From contig CM065687.1 in the NCBI GenBank assembly GCA_017654935.2, positions 18,578,987-18,642,986 of the forward strand: DNA of 64,000 nt. The letters run 5' to 3'. Source of the DNA: Phymorhynchus buccinoides. Lineage: Eukaryota; Mollusca; Gastropoda; Neogastropoda; Raphitomidae. Shown here in pieces: positions 27,740 to 41,300 of this stretch. Position 1 is the first letter of the stretch; each line of letters starts with the position of its first letter. Under the pieces are notes generated by a model, which searched no databases, had not been told where the DNA came from, and worked only from the letters and a program-made list of their open reading frames with translations. The translations under genes were made by a program, and so were the position numbers.

Positions 27740-30726
27740 AGGTTTTTTATTCCCAAGGTGGGCTCTTTATCCCAGGGTGGGCTTTTTAAACTCATAAGTC
27801 ATGTCATCAGTTTCTTTATTGTCCATTGGCATTGTACAACGCACATGGAAACTTGTCTTCCACCATGTACAAAAATTGGCTTTTTTTTACCCCAGAATGG
27901 GCTTTTTTTAACCCCGAAATGGGCTTTGTACCAAAGGATTCGCTTTTTACCCCCAGGGTGGGCTCTTTACCCCAGGGTGGGCTTTGTACCAAAGAATTCG
28001 CTTTTTACCCCCAGGGTGGGCTCTTTACCCCAGGGTGGGCTTTGTACCAAAGGATTCGCTTTTTACCCCCAGGGTGGGCTCTTTACCCCAGGGTGGGTTT
28101 TGTACCAAAGGATTCGCTTTTAACCCCCAGGGTGGGCTCTTTACCCCAGGGTGGGCTTTGTACCAAAGGATTCGCTTTTAACCCCCAGGGTGGGCTCTTT
28201 ACCCCAGGGTGGGCTTTGTACCAAAGGATTCGCTTTTTACCCCCAGGGTGGGCTTGTTAATCCAGGGTGGGCTTTGTACCAAAGGATTCGCTTTTCACCC
28301 CCAGGGTGGGCTCTTTACCCCAGGGTGGGTGGGCTTTGTACCAGGATTCGCTTTTTACCCCCAGGGTGGGCTTGTTACTCCAGGGTGGGCTTTGTACCAA
28401 AGGATTCGCTTTTTACCCCCAGGGTGGGCTCTTTACCCCAGGGTGGGCTTTGTACCAAAGGATTCGCTTTTAACCCCCAGGGTGGGCTCTTTACCCCAGG
28501 GTGGGCTTTGTATTCGCAAAGGCTCTTTACTCCAGGGTGGGCTTTGTACCAAAGGATTCGCTTTTTACCCCCAGGGTGGGCTTGTTACTCCAGGGTGGGC
28601 TTTGTACCAAAGGATTCGCTTTTCACCACCAGGGTGGGCTCTTTACCCCAGGGTGGGCTTTGTACCAAAGGATTCGCTTTTTACCCCCCCCCCCCAGGGT
28701 GGGCTCTTTACCCCACGGTGGGCTTTGTACCAAAGGATTCTTTACTCCAGGGTGGGCTTTGTACCAAAGGATTCGCTTTTACCCCCCCCCCCCCCAGGGT
28801 GGGCTCTTTACCCCAGGGTGGGCTTTGTACCAAAGGATTCTTTACTCCAGGGTGGGCTTTGTACCAAAGGATTCGCTTTTACCCCCAGGGTGGGCTTGTT
28901 ACTCCAGGGTGGGCTTTGTACCAATGGATTCGCTTTTTACCCCCAGGGTGGGCTCTTTACCCCAGGGTGGGCTTTGTACCAAAGGATTCGCTTTTTACCC
29001 CCAGGGTGGGCTCTTTACCCCAGGGTGGGCTTTGTACCAAAGGATTCGCTTTTTACCCCCAGGGTGGGCTCTTTACCCCAGGCTTTGTGGGCTTTTAACC
29101 CCCAGGGTGGGCTCTTTACCCCAGGGTGGGCTTTGTACCAAAGGATTCGCTTTTTACCCCCAGGGTGGGCTCTTTACCCCAGGGTGGGCTTTGTACCAAA
29201 GGATTCGCTTTTACCCCCAGGGTGGGCTTGTTACTCCAGGGTGGGCTTTGTACCAAAGGATTCGCTTTTACCCCCCCCCCCCCCAGGGTGGGCTCTTTAC
29301 CCCAGGGTGGGCTTTGTACCAAAGGATTCTTTACTCCAGGGTGGGCTTTGTACCAAAGGATTCGCTTTTTACCCCCAGGGTGGGCTTGTTACTCCAGGGT
29401 GGGCTTTGTACCAAAGGATTCGCTTTTTACCCCCAGGGTGGGCTCTTTACCCCAGGGTGGGCTTTGTACCAAAGGATTCGCTTTTTACCCCCAGGGTGGG
29501 CTTTGTACCAAAGGATTCGCTTTTACCCCCCCAGGGTGGGCTTGTTACTTGATTCTTTACTCCAGGGTGGGCTTTGTACCAAAGGATTCGCTTTTACCCC
29601 CCCCCCCCCCCCCAGGGTGGGCTTGTTACTCCAGGGTGGGCTTTGTACCAAAGGATTCCTTACCCCAGGGTGGGCTTTGTACCAATGGATTCGCTTTTAA
29701 CCCCCAGGGTGGGCTCTTTACCCCAGGGTGGGCTTTGTACCAAAGGATTCTTTACCCCGGAATGGGCTTTGTACCAAAGGATTCGCTTTTACCCCCCCAG
29801 GGTGGGCTTGTTACTCCAGGGTGGGCTTTGTACCAAAGGATTCGCTTTTACCTCCCCCCCCCAGGGTGGGCTTGTTACTCCAGGATGGGCTTTGTACCAA
29901 AGGATTCGCTTTTTACCCCCCAGGGTGGGCTCTTTACCCCAGGGTGGGCTTTGTACCAAAGGATTCGCTTTTAACCCCCAGGGTGGGCTCTTTACCCCAG
30001 GGTGGGCTTTGTACCAAAGGATTCGCTTTTAACCCCCAGGGTGGGCTCTTTACCCCAGGGTGGGCTTTGTACCAAAGGATTCGCTTTTAACCCCCAGGGT
30101 GGGCTTGTTACTCCAGGGTGGGCTTTGTACCAAAGGATTCGCTTTTAACCCCCAGGGTGGGCTCTTTACTCCAGGGTGGGCTTTGTACCAAAGGATTCGC
30201 TTTTACCCCCCAGGGTGAGCTTGTTACTCCAGGGTGGGCTTTGTACCAGGGATTCGCTTTTTACCCCCAGGGTGGGCTTGTTACTCCAGGGTGGGCTTTG
30301 TACCAATGGATTCGCTTTTAACCCCCAGGGTGGGCTTGTTACTCCAGGGTGGGCTTTGTACCAAAGGATTCGCTTTTACCCCCCAGGGTGAGCTTGTTAC
30401 TCCAGGGTTGTCTTTGTACCAAAGGATTCGCTTTTACCCCCCAGGGTGGGCTTGTTACTCCAGGGTGGGCTTTGTACCAAAGGATTCGCTTTTACCCCCC
30501 AGGGTGGGCTTGTTACTCCAGGGTGGGCTTTGTACCAAAGGATTCGCTTTTAACCCCCCAGGGTGGGCTTGTTACTCCAGGGTGGGCTTTGTACCAATGG
30601 ATTCGCTTTTACCCCCCAGGGTGAGCTTGTTACTCCAGGGTGGGCTTTGTACCAAAGGATTCGCTTTTAACCCCCAGGGTGGGCTTGTTACTCCAGGGTG
30701 GGCTTTGTACCAAAGGATTCGCTTTT

Positions 30727-30757
<31 letters not shown>

Positions 30758-31510
30758 AGGGTGGGCTTGTTACTCCAGGGTGGGCTTTGTACCAAAGGAT
30801 TCGCTTTTACCCCCCCAGGGTGGGCTCTTTACCCCAGGGTGGGCTTTGTACCAAAGGATTCGCTTTTAACCCCCAGGGTGGGCTCTTTACCCCAGGGTGG
30901 GCTTTGTACCAAAGGATTCGCTTTTAACCCCCAGGGTGGGCTCTTTACTCCAGGGTGGGCTTTGTACCAAAGGATTCGCTTTTAACCCCCAGGGTGGGCT
31001 TGTTACTCCAGGGTGGGCTTTGTACCAATGGATTCGCTTTTAACCCCCAGGGTGGGCTTGTTACTCCAGGGTGGGCTTTGTACCAATGGATTCGCTTTTA
31101 CCCCCCAGGGTGAGCTTGTTACTCCAGGGTGGGCTTTGTACCAAAGGATTCGCTTTTACCCCCCAGGGTGAGCCCCAGGGTGGGCTTGTTACCAAAGGGT
31201 GGGCTTGTTACTCCAGGGTGGGCTTTTTGTACCAATGGATTCGCTTTTAACCCCCAGGGTGGGCTTGTTACTCCAGGGTGGGCTTTGTACCAAGGATTCG
31301 CTTTTACCTCCCCAGGGTGGGCTTTGTATCAAAGGATTCGCTTTTACCCCCCCTCCCCCCAGGGTGGGCTTATTACTCCAGGGTGGGCTTTGTACCAAAG
31401 GATTCTTTACCCCAGGGTGGGCTTTGTACCAATGGATTCGCTTTTAACCCCCAGGGTGGGCTTTGTACCAAAGGATTCGCTTTTTACCCCAGGGCGGGCT
31501 CTTTACCCCA
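27740..31510. repeat. 58-bp minisatellite, roughly 65 units
   Basis: Units of about 58 bp built from CCCAGGGTGGGCT followed by CTTTACC or TTGTTACT, then CCAGGGTGGGCTTTGTACC and AAAGGATTCGCTTTT. Each unit is itself a double of a shorter motif. Variant units, deletions to about 42 bp and expanded C runs occur. It has no stop codons in several plus-strand frames, so it produces false reading frames up to 447 codons. It lies upstream of the first visible exon of copy A, presumably in the first intron. Confidence 0.95.
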
Positions 31511-31627
31511 GCCAACCCCCCCTCCCCCACTATTACTACTAGTCTACTACTATGACCAATAACAATGATGCTTTAGTTGACCTGCCAGCCACTGTCCAGC
31601 TTCAAAGTGCGTAGAACATGCCCCCCA

Positions 31628-31959
31628 CAGGGCCGGACCTAAGTTTTTAAGGGGTGGGGGCTAATTCATCGAAGGTGCAAAGCACCCAGACCCCTAGGGG
31701 GGTCCGGGGGCATGCTCCCCCGAAATGTTTTTCAATCCAAGAAGCAAAATAGTGCAATCTGGCGCGATCTGGGCATGACATAAAGGACTAATGCCATTAC
31801 TGTTCATACCCCTATTGAAACATGTTTTGAACCATTAAGTACCTATCAACTGGCGGTGTTGATGAGTGCTAGGAATAGCCCACGAGGAAATTTAGCTGCC
31901 GTTCGGCGACATGATATTTTTTAAGCCCCCCCCCCCCCCCTCCCGTAGGTCCGGCCCTG
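31628..31959. mobile_element. hAT-like MITE candidate
   Basis: 332 bp with inverted ends CAGGGCCGGACCTAAG and CGTAGGTCCGGCCCTG; CAGGGCCGG ends resemble hAT elements. Contains the palindromic GGGTCCGGGGGCATG. I cannot find a convincing 8-bp target duplication. Confidence 0.5.
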
Positions 31960-32054
31960 ACCATGCTGCCAGATTGGCTCCAATAGATATCATCATAGTT
32001 ACATAAAAGGACATTCTCCGATTTTTTTCTTTCTCAGACAGTGAAAGGAATAAT

Positions 32055-32160
32055 AGTAGTGGGCTTTGTACCGCAGACTGGACTTTAAACTACAGGGTGG
32101 GCTTTTTACCCCCAAGCTGGGCTTTTTACCCCCAGCCGGGGTGGACTCTTTACCCCAGAT
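32055..32160. repeat. Short degenerate block of the minisatellite motif
   Basis: Diverged GTGGGCTTTTTACCCC units next to the gap, separated from the main array by about 500 bp that includes a TIR element. Confidence 0.6.
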
Positions 32161-32172
32161 TCCCCCCTACTA

Positions 32173-32672
32173 NNNNNNNNNNNNNNNNNNNNNNNNNNNN
32201 NNNNNNNNNNNNNNNNNNNNNNNNNNNNNNNNNNNNNNNNNNNNNNNNNNNNNNNNNNNNNNNNNNNNNNNNNNNNNNNNNNNNNNNNNNNNNNNNNNNN
32301 NNNNNNNNNNNNNNNNNNNNNNNNNNNNNNNNNNNNNNNNNNNNNNNNNNNNNNNNNNNNNNNNNNNNNNNNNNNNNNNNNNNNNNNNNNNNNNNNNNNN
32401 NNNNNNNNNNNNNNNNNNNNNNNNNNNNNNNNNNNNNNNNNNNNNNNNNNNNNNNNNNNNNNNNNNNNNNNNNNNNNNNNNNNNNNNNNNNNNNNNNNNN
32501 NNNNNNNNNNNNNNNNNNNNNNNNNNNNNNNNNNNNNNNNNNNNNNNNNNNNNNNNNNNNNNNNNNNNNNNNNNNNNNNNNNNNNNNNNNNNNNNNNNNN
32601 NNNNNNNNNNNNNNNNNNNNNNNNNNNNNNNNNNNNNNNNNNNNNNNNNNNNNNNNNNNNNNNNNNNNNNNN
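32173..32672. other. Assembly gap, 500 N
   Basis: Exactly 500 unknown bases between copy A (minus) and copy B (plus). The first visible exon of A has no B counterpart because of it. Confidence 0.95.
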
Positions 32673-33033
32673 AAGGACATGTCAAATTATTAGCACGAGT
32701 CTGTCTGTAGCGATAATAATGGACATATATATCGGAAATGCTGAATCTAAACTGTCATTATGCATTTGAAATGCTTGTCAATATGGTTACTAATTGTAAA
32801 TAGGCATGGTGCGTAGCTACGTTTCTTGTTGTTGATTGGTCCATTAATGTTTTTTAAAATTTTGTTTAAAATTGGACCAATCAGACAAGAGCTTGTAATA
32901 TTCTTCCGCGAACGTTTTCTTAAGTGTTTCTTAGGCCCCGTTTGGCGTAAGCGTTATTCGCGCGGCGACCGTTATCTAGAGAAACTCGACCCTGAATTTG
33001 AAGTTGACTTATTTTGTTTCTGACCCGCTGCAG

Positions 33034-33193
33034 CTCCTATCGTGGCCTTCGGTCCTATGTACATCGCTGAGATGTCCGTGTCCAGCGTCAGAGGGCGGCT
33101 GATGACCATCTACCAGCTGCTGACGAATGCGGGCATCCTGCTGTCCGCAGTGGCCAGTGGGGCGTCCAGCTACTTCGTGTCTAACCAGTGGCG
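33034..33193 (+). CDS. Transporter copy B, exon equal to A visible exon 2
   Basis: 160 bp; acceptor cgctgcag, donor GTAATG. It encodes PMYIAEMS...RGRL and ends NQWR. Thr replaces Lys in QLLTNAG compared with copy A. Confidence 0.9.
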
Positions 33194-34312
33194 GTAATGC
33201 GTTTATCTCTTTCTCGCTCTTGTGTCTTTATCACAATCCCCTGCATTTCTCGGTTAATTCCATTTTTCCGTTTTTGCCTTTCTTACCAAACATAAAGCTG
33301 TATTTTATGAACCTTTTCAGCTAATTAACTTTTTGGAATAATAACCCTAACCCTAACCCTACCCCTACCCCTACCCCCCCCCCCCCCCCCCCTATAAGAC
33401 GGAAAAACGCAATGAACCACGACTGTGACAAATGCCGCGGTGTACTGCAGTACATAGGGGGGGGGGGGGGGTCCTATTAGATAATGGCCTTTATCATGAC
33501 TGCAATTAATTATTGAACAAAGATAATTAGCTGAAAAGGTTAATCAAATACAGCTTCATGTTTGGTAAGAAAGGCAAAAACGGAAAAATTGAATTAACCG
33601 AGAAATGTAGGGGGGGGGGGGGGGGGGGTGTGGCGGCACATCTTGACCTATACCGAAATGTGTGTGTGGTGGTACGTAAAAAGTTAAACACTATGCAATA
33701 AAAGATCACAGTTCCAATATTAAAATATCAGATTCACGCAGACAGCAAGCACCCCCGTTACACCCCCCCTCCCTCCTCCCCTCATACACATAGAGACAGA
33801 CAGACAAACAGGCAAAGACTGAGGGACAGTGGGAGAGAGATAGAGAGGGTGGGAGAGAAAGAGAGAGAGAGTGAGAGAGACAGAAATAACAAGAGAGAGA
33901 AAGTTGCTGCTCTCTTTCTCTCTGCTGCCGGTTATGTGTGAAGTGTTTGATCATAACGAAATGGTTACATGTAATATGTAACAATTTTCATGTAGACCTA
34001 CCCCCCCAGGTTTTTTTTTTCTCCGAAATAAACTGACTTTGACTTTGACTTTGACTTTGACCTTGACTCCTCTCCCTCTGTCAATGTCTCAACACACATG
34101 CGCGCACACACATGCAGACACACACGCGCTCAGACGCGCGCGCCGCACACGCGCACACGCACACGCACGCACACACACACACACATTCTCTTAGAGACGC
34201 ATATTTCGTCACGTGTGTGTGTGTGTGTGCGTGCGCGCGCTTGTGTTTATATGTGCGAGTGTGAGTGCGTGTGTGTCTGCTACGTGCGTATGGGTGTAGG
34301 TGTGCATGTGCG

Positions 34313-34396
<84 letters not shown>

Positions 34397-35262
34397 GACA
34401 CACACAGAGAGAATATTCGTACGTGTGAGACCGACGCGAGACCGACGCGCTTTAAAATAAAAAAGGACCTAAGAAAGATAACCAAGAGGCTAATGAAACA
34501 GAATGAACAGAATAATCGTCTTACATCCCCTGCTCCATCTCTGTCCCTCACTCCCGCCCTCTCTCCCCCATAGTGATACAGGAGTCTTTTGTACAAATAG
34601 TTTTACCACCTGCTGGAAATTCTGTCCGTATACCGTCTTCTAATCTGTCACTCTCGTTGACTCTGCCTTTTTTAGTTTACCTTTCTTACGGTCTACTATC
34701 TTTCTTTCGGCGTTACTGTCCTTTGCTCTAAAAAAATCTTTACAAAGATTTTCTTCAGCCGAAGACGGACATGCCCGGCCTATTAACTATTAGTTGGGCG
34801 CATAACAGCAGCATGACGCATGACACAAAACTGTGTGAGCGATCGACGACGAAGAAGACTCACCTCTCTCTCCCTTTCCTTGCTCCTCTCTCTTTCTCTA
34901 GACATATCTTGGGGGAGAGGAAGGAGGGGGGGGGGGACAACAAAGCCCCAAAGCATACAACTGTATGAAACATTTTTAAGCCCTAAAATACTTTTTTATT
35001 TGGTCTGTTCATAAGCATAACTCTCACATTTTAGCTGGAGCAGCAGCCCAAGCTACAGCTGTTTCTGGATTATTTAACTAATTATTAAGTAACATCCACG
35101 CTCACCATAAGTAATTAAATGTATTTGTCACGGGAAAATTAAGAGACATAAATAGATATTATGTCATAAAGAGATATCAAGAAAGACAGACAAAGAAAGA
35201 GAGAGAGAGAGGAGCGAGAGAGAGAGACAGACAGAAAGAAAGAGGGGGAGAAAGAGAGAGAG

Positions 35263-35353
<91 letters not shown>

Positions 35354-38300
35354 GTAAGAGAGACAGACAGACAGACAGAACGAAACACAGAGACAGAGAC
35401 AAAGAATGAGAGGAGGCGCACACCTTACTTTCCGGCAACTATAGAATAACTGTTGAATATTTTCCTTGGAGAAAATCCGAATTTTTCTAATCTCGGGAAG
35501 ATTCCGATTTTCCCCTGGATTCCGAAATTTCTCTGCAGCTACATGCTGGGGTTCGGTGCGGTGCCAGGCCTGTTGTTTGGCATCGTGATGTTCCTTCTTC
35601 CTGAAACTCCAAGATGGCTGATCGCCAGGGGACGTCACCCACAGGCTACCCGTGTCCTTCAACGTATCTATGGCCGTGAAGACGTCAGCGATGTCGTGGA
35701 GAATATTAAGCAGTCTGTGTCGTCAAATTCACCAACAGGTAAGAATATTGAAAAGCCTTTGTGCTCATGTTCATTTATTGGTTATCTTAGTAAGCTAAGC
35801 ATGTGCGTCTTTGGGGTAAAAAAAATAATACGGCAAATTTAGCAAGTCTTATTTTCAACATAACAGAAATCAGAAGACAAAAAAATCAAAAACAAAACCC
35901 CCACAAAAAACAACAGAAAAACAGACAGACACACAAAAAGAACCAACCAACCAAACAAAAAGCAAACTTCTTCTTCTTCTTCTTCTGCGTCCTCAGGCCA
36001 TATGGTCATAATGGGTAAGGTACATATGTGTCTGGTTTTCAGTTTTCACTGGTCTCCCCGCTGCGTACAGCCGAAAAAGCAAACAAAACAAACAAACAAA
36101 ACAGCAACAACAACTGTAGACCTATCCTTGAAACATTACGTCCACATTTTGTTCGGGCTCCAAAAACTTGAATCACAGCTTAACCCACTGATGATGAAAA
36201 TGATGTTTTACGTCCTCTCGGTCATAGACACATATGGGACATTTGTAAATACAAAGATGGTAGGAACAATACTGGCTGCAATACCCGGAGGCAGTGCAAT
36301 ACCATTAAAGTCCCGAGTTTTTAACAATATAGATAGGTGTAGCGGTAACCACGCCTCGGTTAAACCTCATCGGCTATAGTACCGCCACATTAGCTTAAGC
36401 AAGTTATTTGTGTTTAAATTAGAACAACCTACGCTAAGTTACGAGGCATCAAAACACACGAACGTGCATCATTCCATGAATTTGTGAAGACATTAAAGAT
36501 CATTGCTTAAATGGGAACTTGGTTATAATTCTGCCTTTGTCAGTGGCTCTGGAGGTGTCTGTTTCCCAGGGTCAGGCGTGTGTTCCACTGTGGTGCGCGT
36601 GCTGACCACCCCTCACGTGCTGAAGGCTCTGGCCGTGGGCAACTGTCTCGCTTTCTTCTTCGTCTGGTCAGGACTCAACGTCATTCTGTGAGTGGGGGAA
36701 TGCATAAGACCTCGTGTACACAGTTCATGCGGAAATCCCATGCGCAATCCGTAAATAAGTCAAAGAAAGAAGGGTAAAAATGTACGGTTTGGGGGAATAC
36801 GGACACGTGCGCAAATCTTTCCCTTCTTTCTTTTACTTATTTACGGATTGCGCGATAACGGAATCTCCGAGTTTTTTTTTATTGTTTCTTTTAGATAAAT
36901 AGTTCTCAAAGGTCCATTTTGATCATGATGATCACGATCATCAACATCACAATCATCATCATTATCATCGTCGTGATTGTCATCATGATCATGATCGTTT
37001 TCATCATGATGATGATGATGGTGATGCATCATTATCATCAAAGTCATAACCCAAGGTGTGATCCGTTTAGCTAACACACCACTTTCGAGACACCACTTTG
37101 GTGATACGATCATGATGGTGGATGTGAGGATGATGATGGTGATGATGATGATGGAACAGACCTTGCAAAACTATTTATGCAAATGAAACAAATATCATGC
37201 TCAGGCAAGTTTTCTAGATGGACTTGACTTTCAAAGCGTAGCTAAAGACGATGAACACTAAAATGTACGATGAGGGTGCATCTTTCAGTTCATATACACC
37301 AACTTAAAAGTTAGGAATCAACTTGTACGGTTGGTTTATTTTCTATATTGGGGCATGTTGAAGTGATATACATTTTGTGTGTAATCTTACATTTTCTAAG
37401 TTTGTCACCTTTATGTGCTTGTGTGAGTGTAGCGTTTTGATGTTTTTTTAGTTCAATTAGTTTCTAAGTTTGTGGATTAAAAAAATCGCCGTTCTTCTTC
37501 TTTTTCTTCTTCTTAAAGGTTCTTCGGTGGACTGATCATAAAGAGCGTGGGTTTCCCAGCTGAGATGGCCGTGTGGATCCAGGGCCTGATTCCCCTGGCC
37601 ATCTTCATGGGACAGCTGCCAGGTGTTTTGGCCGTGGAAAAGTACGGCAGGAGACCTATTGTCCTCGTCAGCGTTGGAGGTTAGTTGGTTAACTAGGATT
37701 AAAGCCAGCGACAGACTATGTGACTGCCTCATGTGACTCGATCAGGTCGTGACGTTTCACCTCATTTGCATACCATCCTGCTCGATCGGTTTGACTCAGT
37801 CGGCCCCAGTCAGGTGACAGGGCCGAATAGGGCGGGTTCTACATCGAGCTGATCCTGACCTCTTCTGTGCGGGAAACAAAATTTGGTCTCCGTCACGACC
37901 TGATTGAGTCATATGAGGCAGTCGCATAGTCTGTCGCCCGCTTAAAAGGTAAAAGCTTTCGTATCCATTCATAATAGTGGAAGAGTGGCTCAGAGGTAAT
38001 GTATGCGCCTCGAAAATCAACAAACCCGGGTTCCTTTCTGAGCTGCAGGAGAATGTTATTCCCTGCTCATTCTTCACTAGATCTTATGGTCTGAACACTA
38101 GATTTACCACTTGATTAAGCACTGTCTATCCCCATCCCCGCCCATAGATAAAACAATAGCGTGTGAGTGTAAAGCTGTGAATAATATATCTGTGTCTCCT
38201 TTTTTCATTTTGATATGTGGAACACTATGTTGATATTGTATTGCTATTTCATATGCTTTCTGTTTGTTGCTGTAAATATTTATAAGCTAATTTTCTTTCT

Positions 38301-41300
38301 GTAAATATGTATATATGCTTCTTTTCTCTCTTTCCTTTTCTATGTCCTTAACCAGTATGGTTTATGTTTCGTGCATGTATGTTTGGTTTATGCTTCTGTT
38401 GATAGATGGCTTGATGACAAAACCAGCATGTATGTTTGCTTATTCAATGTCCATCTTTAAATAAAATTTTGACCTGACTTGACTGTGTCTAGGGCCTGGT
38501 GAGCATATATTTACAACTCCTTTTTTTTTTGCTGTCCCATCTTCTGGGCCGTACGCCACTCATTCCGAGTCCCAATTCGCAGCCACACCTCCGCACGTTC
38601 AGGTCGCAGAATCCGAGACCAGAAGTCCAAGAGGAGCGAATCTGTGTTAGGCCGTCAGGAGGCAACCAACCGAGGAGACACTGCACTGCTGCTGTGTCAC
38701 TTCGGTGGAGTTCAGTATATGTTTATCCTTTTCTATCACTTGTTTCCTAGCCTACTTTATATTGATGTGAGTTGCATGGTGAGTGGATTAGGGAGCAAGA
38801 GGGTCATTGGGTGTGGTGTGAGAGTTACGTGTTACACATTTTGTTTAAATGTAAATTTCTGTCTCATGCTTTTTTTGTTTGTGGCTCAAGCCACAAACCT
38901 ATAACTCACTTTGTTGGTCTGTCTGTCTGTCGATCGGTCTGTCGGTCCAAAATTGTCGCACATATTGACATAATTGTCGCACATATTGTAAAAGAGAAAA
39001 AAATACTTGGGCATAAAGTAACATTTCAGTTGTCATAGTCCTTTCAGTCCTTAGGTAATGAAAGAATTGTATACTAAACAGAGCACATGAATCTTCATTT
39101 TAAAGCGTACAAAATAATAAACATACGTAATACAGACACTGCAACATACACGACGAGTATGCGGTGCTTCTTTCGATGAGCATAAGTAGGATAAATAGTT
39201 TTAAATGTTTTCCAAAAGATATAAAAAGTTACGAAATGGTGCACAGATTAAAATTATTGAAAAGCCAGGGGAGGCGACTCAGTGTATGTAATGATTGGAG
39301 TGGTAAAAATAGACCGCTGCCACAAACGATTGCGAATCCGCGCTTGTTTCATTAATAATTCTGATTCTTATTTTGATGTCTTTTATCTTGTATTTTACAC
39401 GGTGGGAAGCCATTTTCCATGCGCGTTTGTACAATCGACAATTAAAAAAACTTGTAACTTATTGGAAAGTGGAGTCTATGAAATGTCTATCCTTGCACTG
39501 ACGTGACCTCCTTCATGTAATCACGTACCTATGTGCATATGGGAGAAAATGAGGAGTAGTGTCATTTCCTAAAGACTTAAAACATTGAACCGAACAGGAC
39601 TCGAGCCCTCGATTTGCAGTCATTTTGCATCCGAGACAACTGTTTTCTTCGCTCGACAAGAGCAGAACCTGTGTGCTTTTTAAAGGTGGACCCTGACGGA
39701 TGAGTGTTTGCAAGAAACACGTCGAGATCACCAGAAAGACAGCCTTTTCAAGGATCGGAACACTCACTTTGCTCTGGTTTCCTAGAAATTAAACCGTCAA
39801 AACGGCGATTCCTCCTTGGCGGAGATGCCGGAGAGAGTAGCCATTTTGGATGGGGTGGGTGGAGGTCACTCATTGTGGTTGAAGCGTTTTCTTTTTTTGT
39901 GTAGTGCAGTAAAAAAAAACCATTGGAGCTATTTCCTTAGTTGTGAGCGAAACTCCTTTAGATAAACAGTATAAAATTTAAAAAAAGAAAGAAAAAAGAC
40001 TTGTATTGCGAAAAGTTCGTGCAAACGATTTGGCGGCCATTAGAAAAGAGACGGCACACGCCTTCTCTTTGGGTGAAATAGGCCTAATTTTACTTTCAGC
40101 ACCTCCGCCAAGGAGGAATCGCCGATTTGACGGTTTGATTTATAGGAAACCAGAGCAAATTGAGTGTGCAATCTTTGTAAAGGGTGTTTTCCTGGTGATC
40201 TCGACGTGTTTCTTACAAAAAAAACTCATCCGTCAGGGTGTCCCTTTAACAGTGTAAGACTAAAGAGGCTCACCCACTGCTTACGATTCAATCCAACTGC
40301 GATCCAACTGTGACATTTGTGAGGCATAGTTCTCGTGAAATTCTACTGTCTATATGAATCTGATGAAATCCTACTAGTTTTTCCCCCCACCGTATTATGT
40401 AATCCCCCGAACACGTAGCTAGTGATGAAATATCTGTATTTTTGTATCAGACATTTTATGTGATTCGTGTAATGGGGTTTATTGTGAGTACAGTGAACGA
40501 AAAATGGAACTATTTTTAGACGGAAATATTTCGCGAGAAACATGACTCACAGATCTCGTCACAATCGGATCGCAGTTGGATTGAGTCGTGCACAGTGGGT
40601 CGGCCCCATAAGCAACAATTAATTATTATTTTGACAAATCAATGCATTTATTTTGACAAATCAATTCGCTCTTCTTGCGGCACCGACTGCAGGAGATAAT
40701 CTCTCTTGGCTTATTTTTGTCATTATATATGTTATAAGCATTATTACATTCATTAATATACATTTTATATAAAATAATAAATTTCAAGCAGGAGGCATAA
40801 TTTAGGTTTTTGTATTTCTAGCCACGCGCGAAAGAGAGAGTGAGCTTGCCGTTGCCGACAAAATGCTTTTTTTGTTCTCTTATGAAAGAGGGATTCCTCC
40901 ACCCACCACAAGTACCCATTTTGTGTTAATTACTTTAAAAAAACCCACTCTTCTAGCGCCATGGGCAAATACATTCACCCAGTACATCACTCTACACCCC
41001 CACGAAATGCAAAGACAGTCTCTGCCAAGCACCCTGTCACGTGTTTGTCTATCTTTAGAGCTTGCGTCATTGTTTCTTCCGTTAACCCTTTCACCGCCAA
41101 TGTCGCATTTTGGCACCCAAATGATTTAGCAACCATGTCATAAAAGCTCTCGAAACCAGGGTCTGTTATTCAATGATAGTGTGTCCCTAAATTTGGGCAG
41201 TAAGGATTGACCCATTCTAAATGTGTCACAGAAAAATCCAACAATATTGCAGACAAAGTCTTTTCAGTAGCCAAGTACCTTTCATGGAAATGTTTGGCTC

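Noticed and set aside
28209..29552. 447-codon open frame and several others in 27758-31562
   Set aside because: They are readings of the 58-bp minisatellite, which lacks stops in several frames; no start context, splice sites or protein similarity.
39590..39675. Functional tRNA on the minus strand (GGCTCGAGTCC B-box-like)
   Set aside because: The T-stem does not pair properly and the acceptor stem is missing; at most a decayed SINE head.
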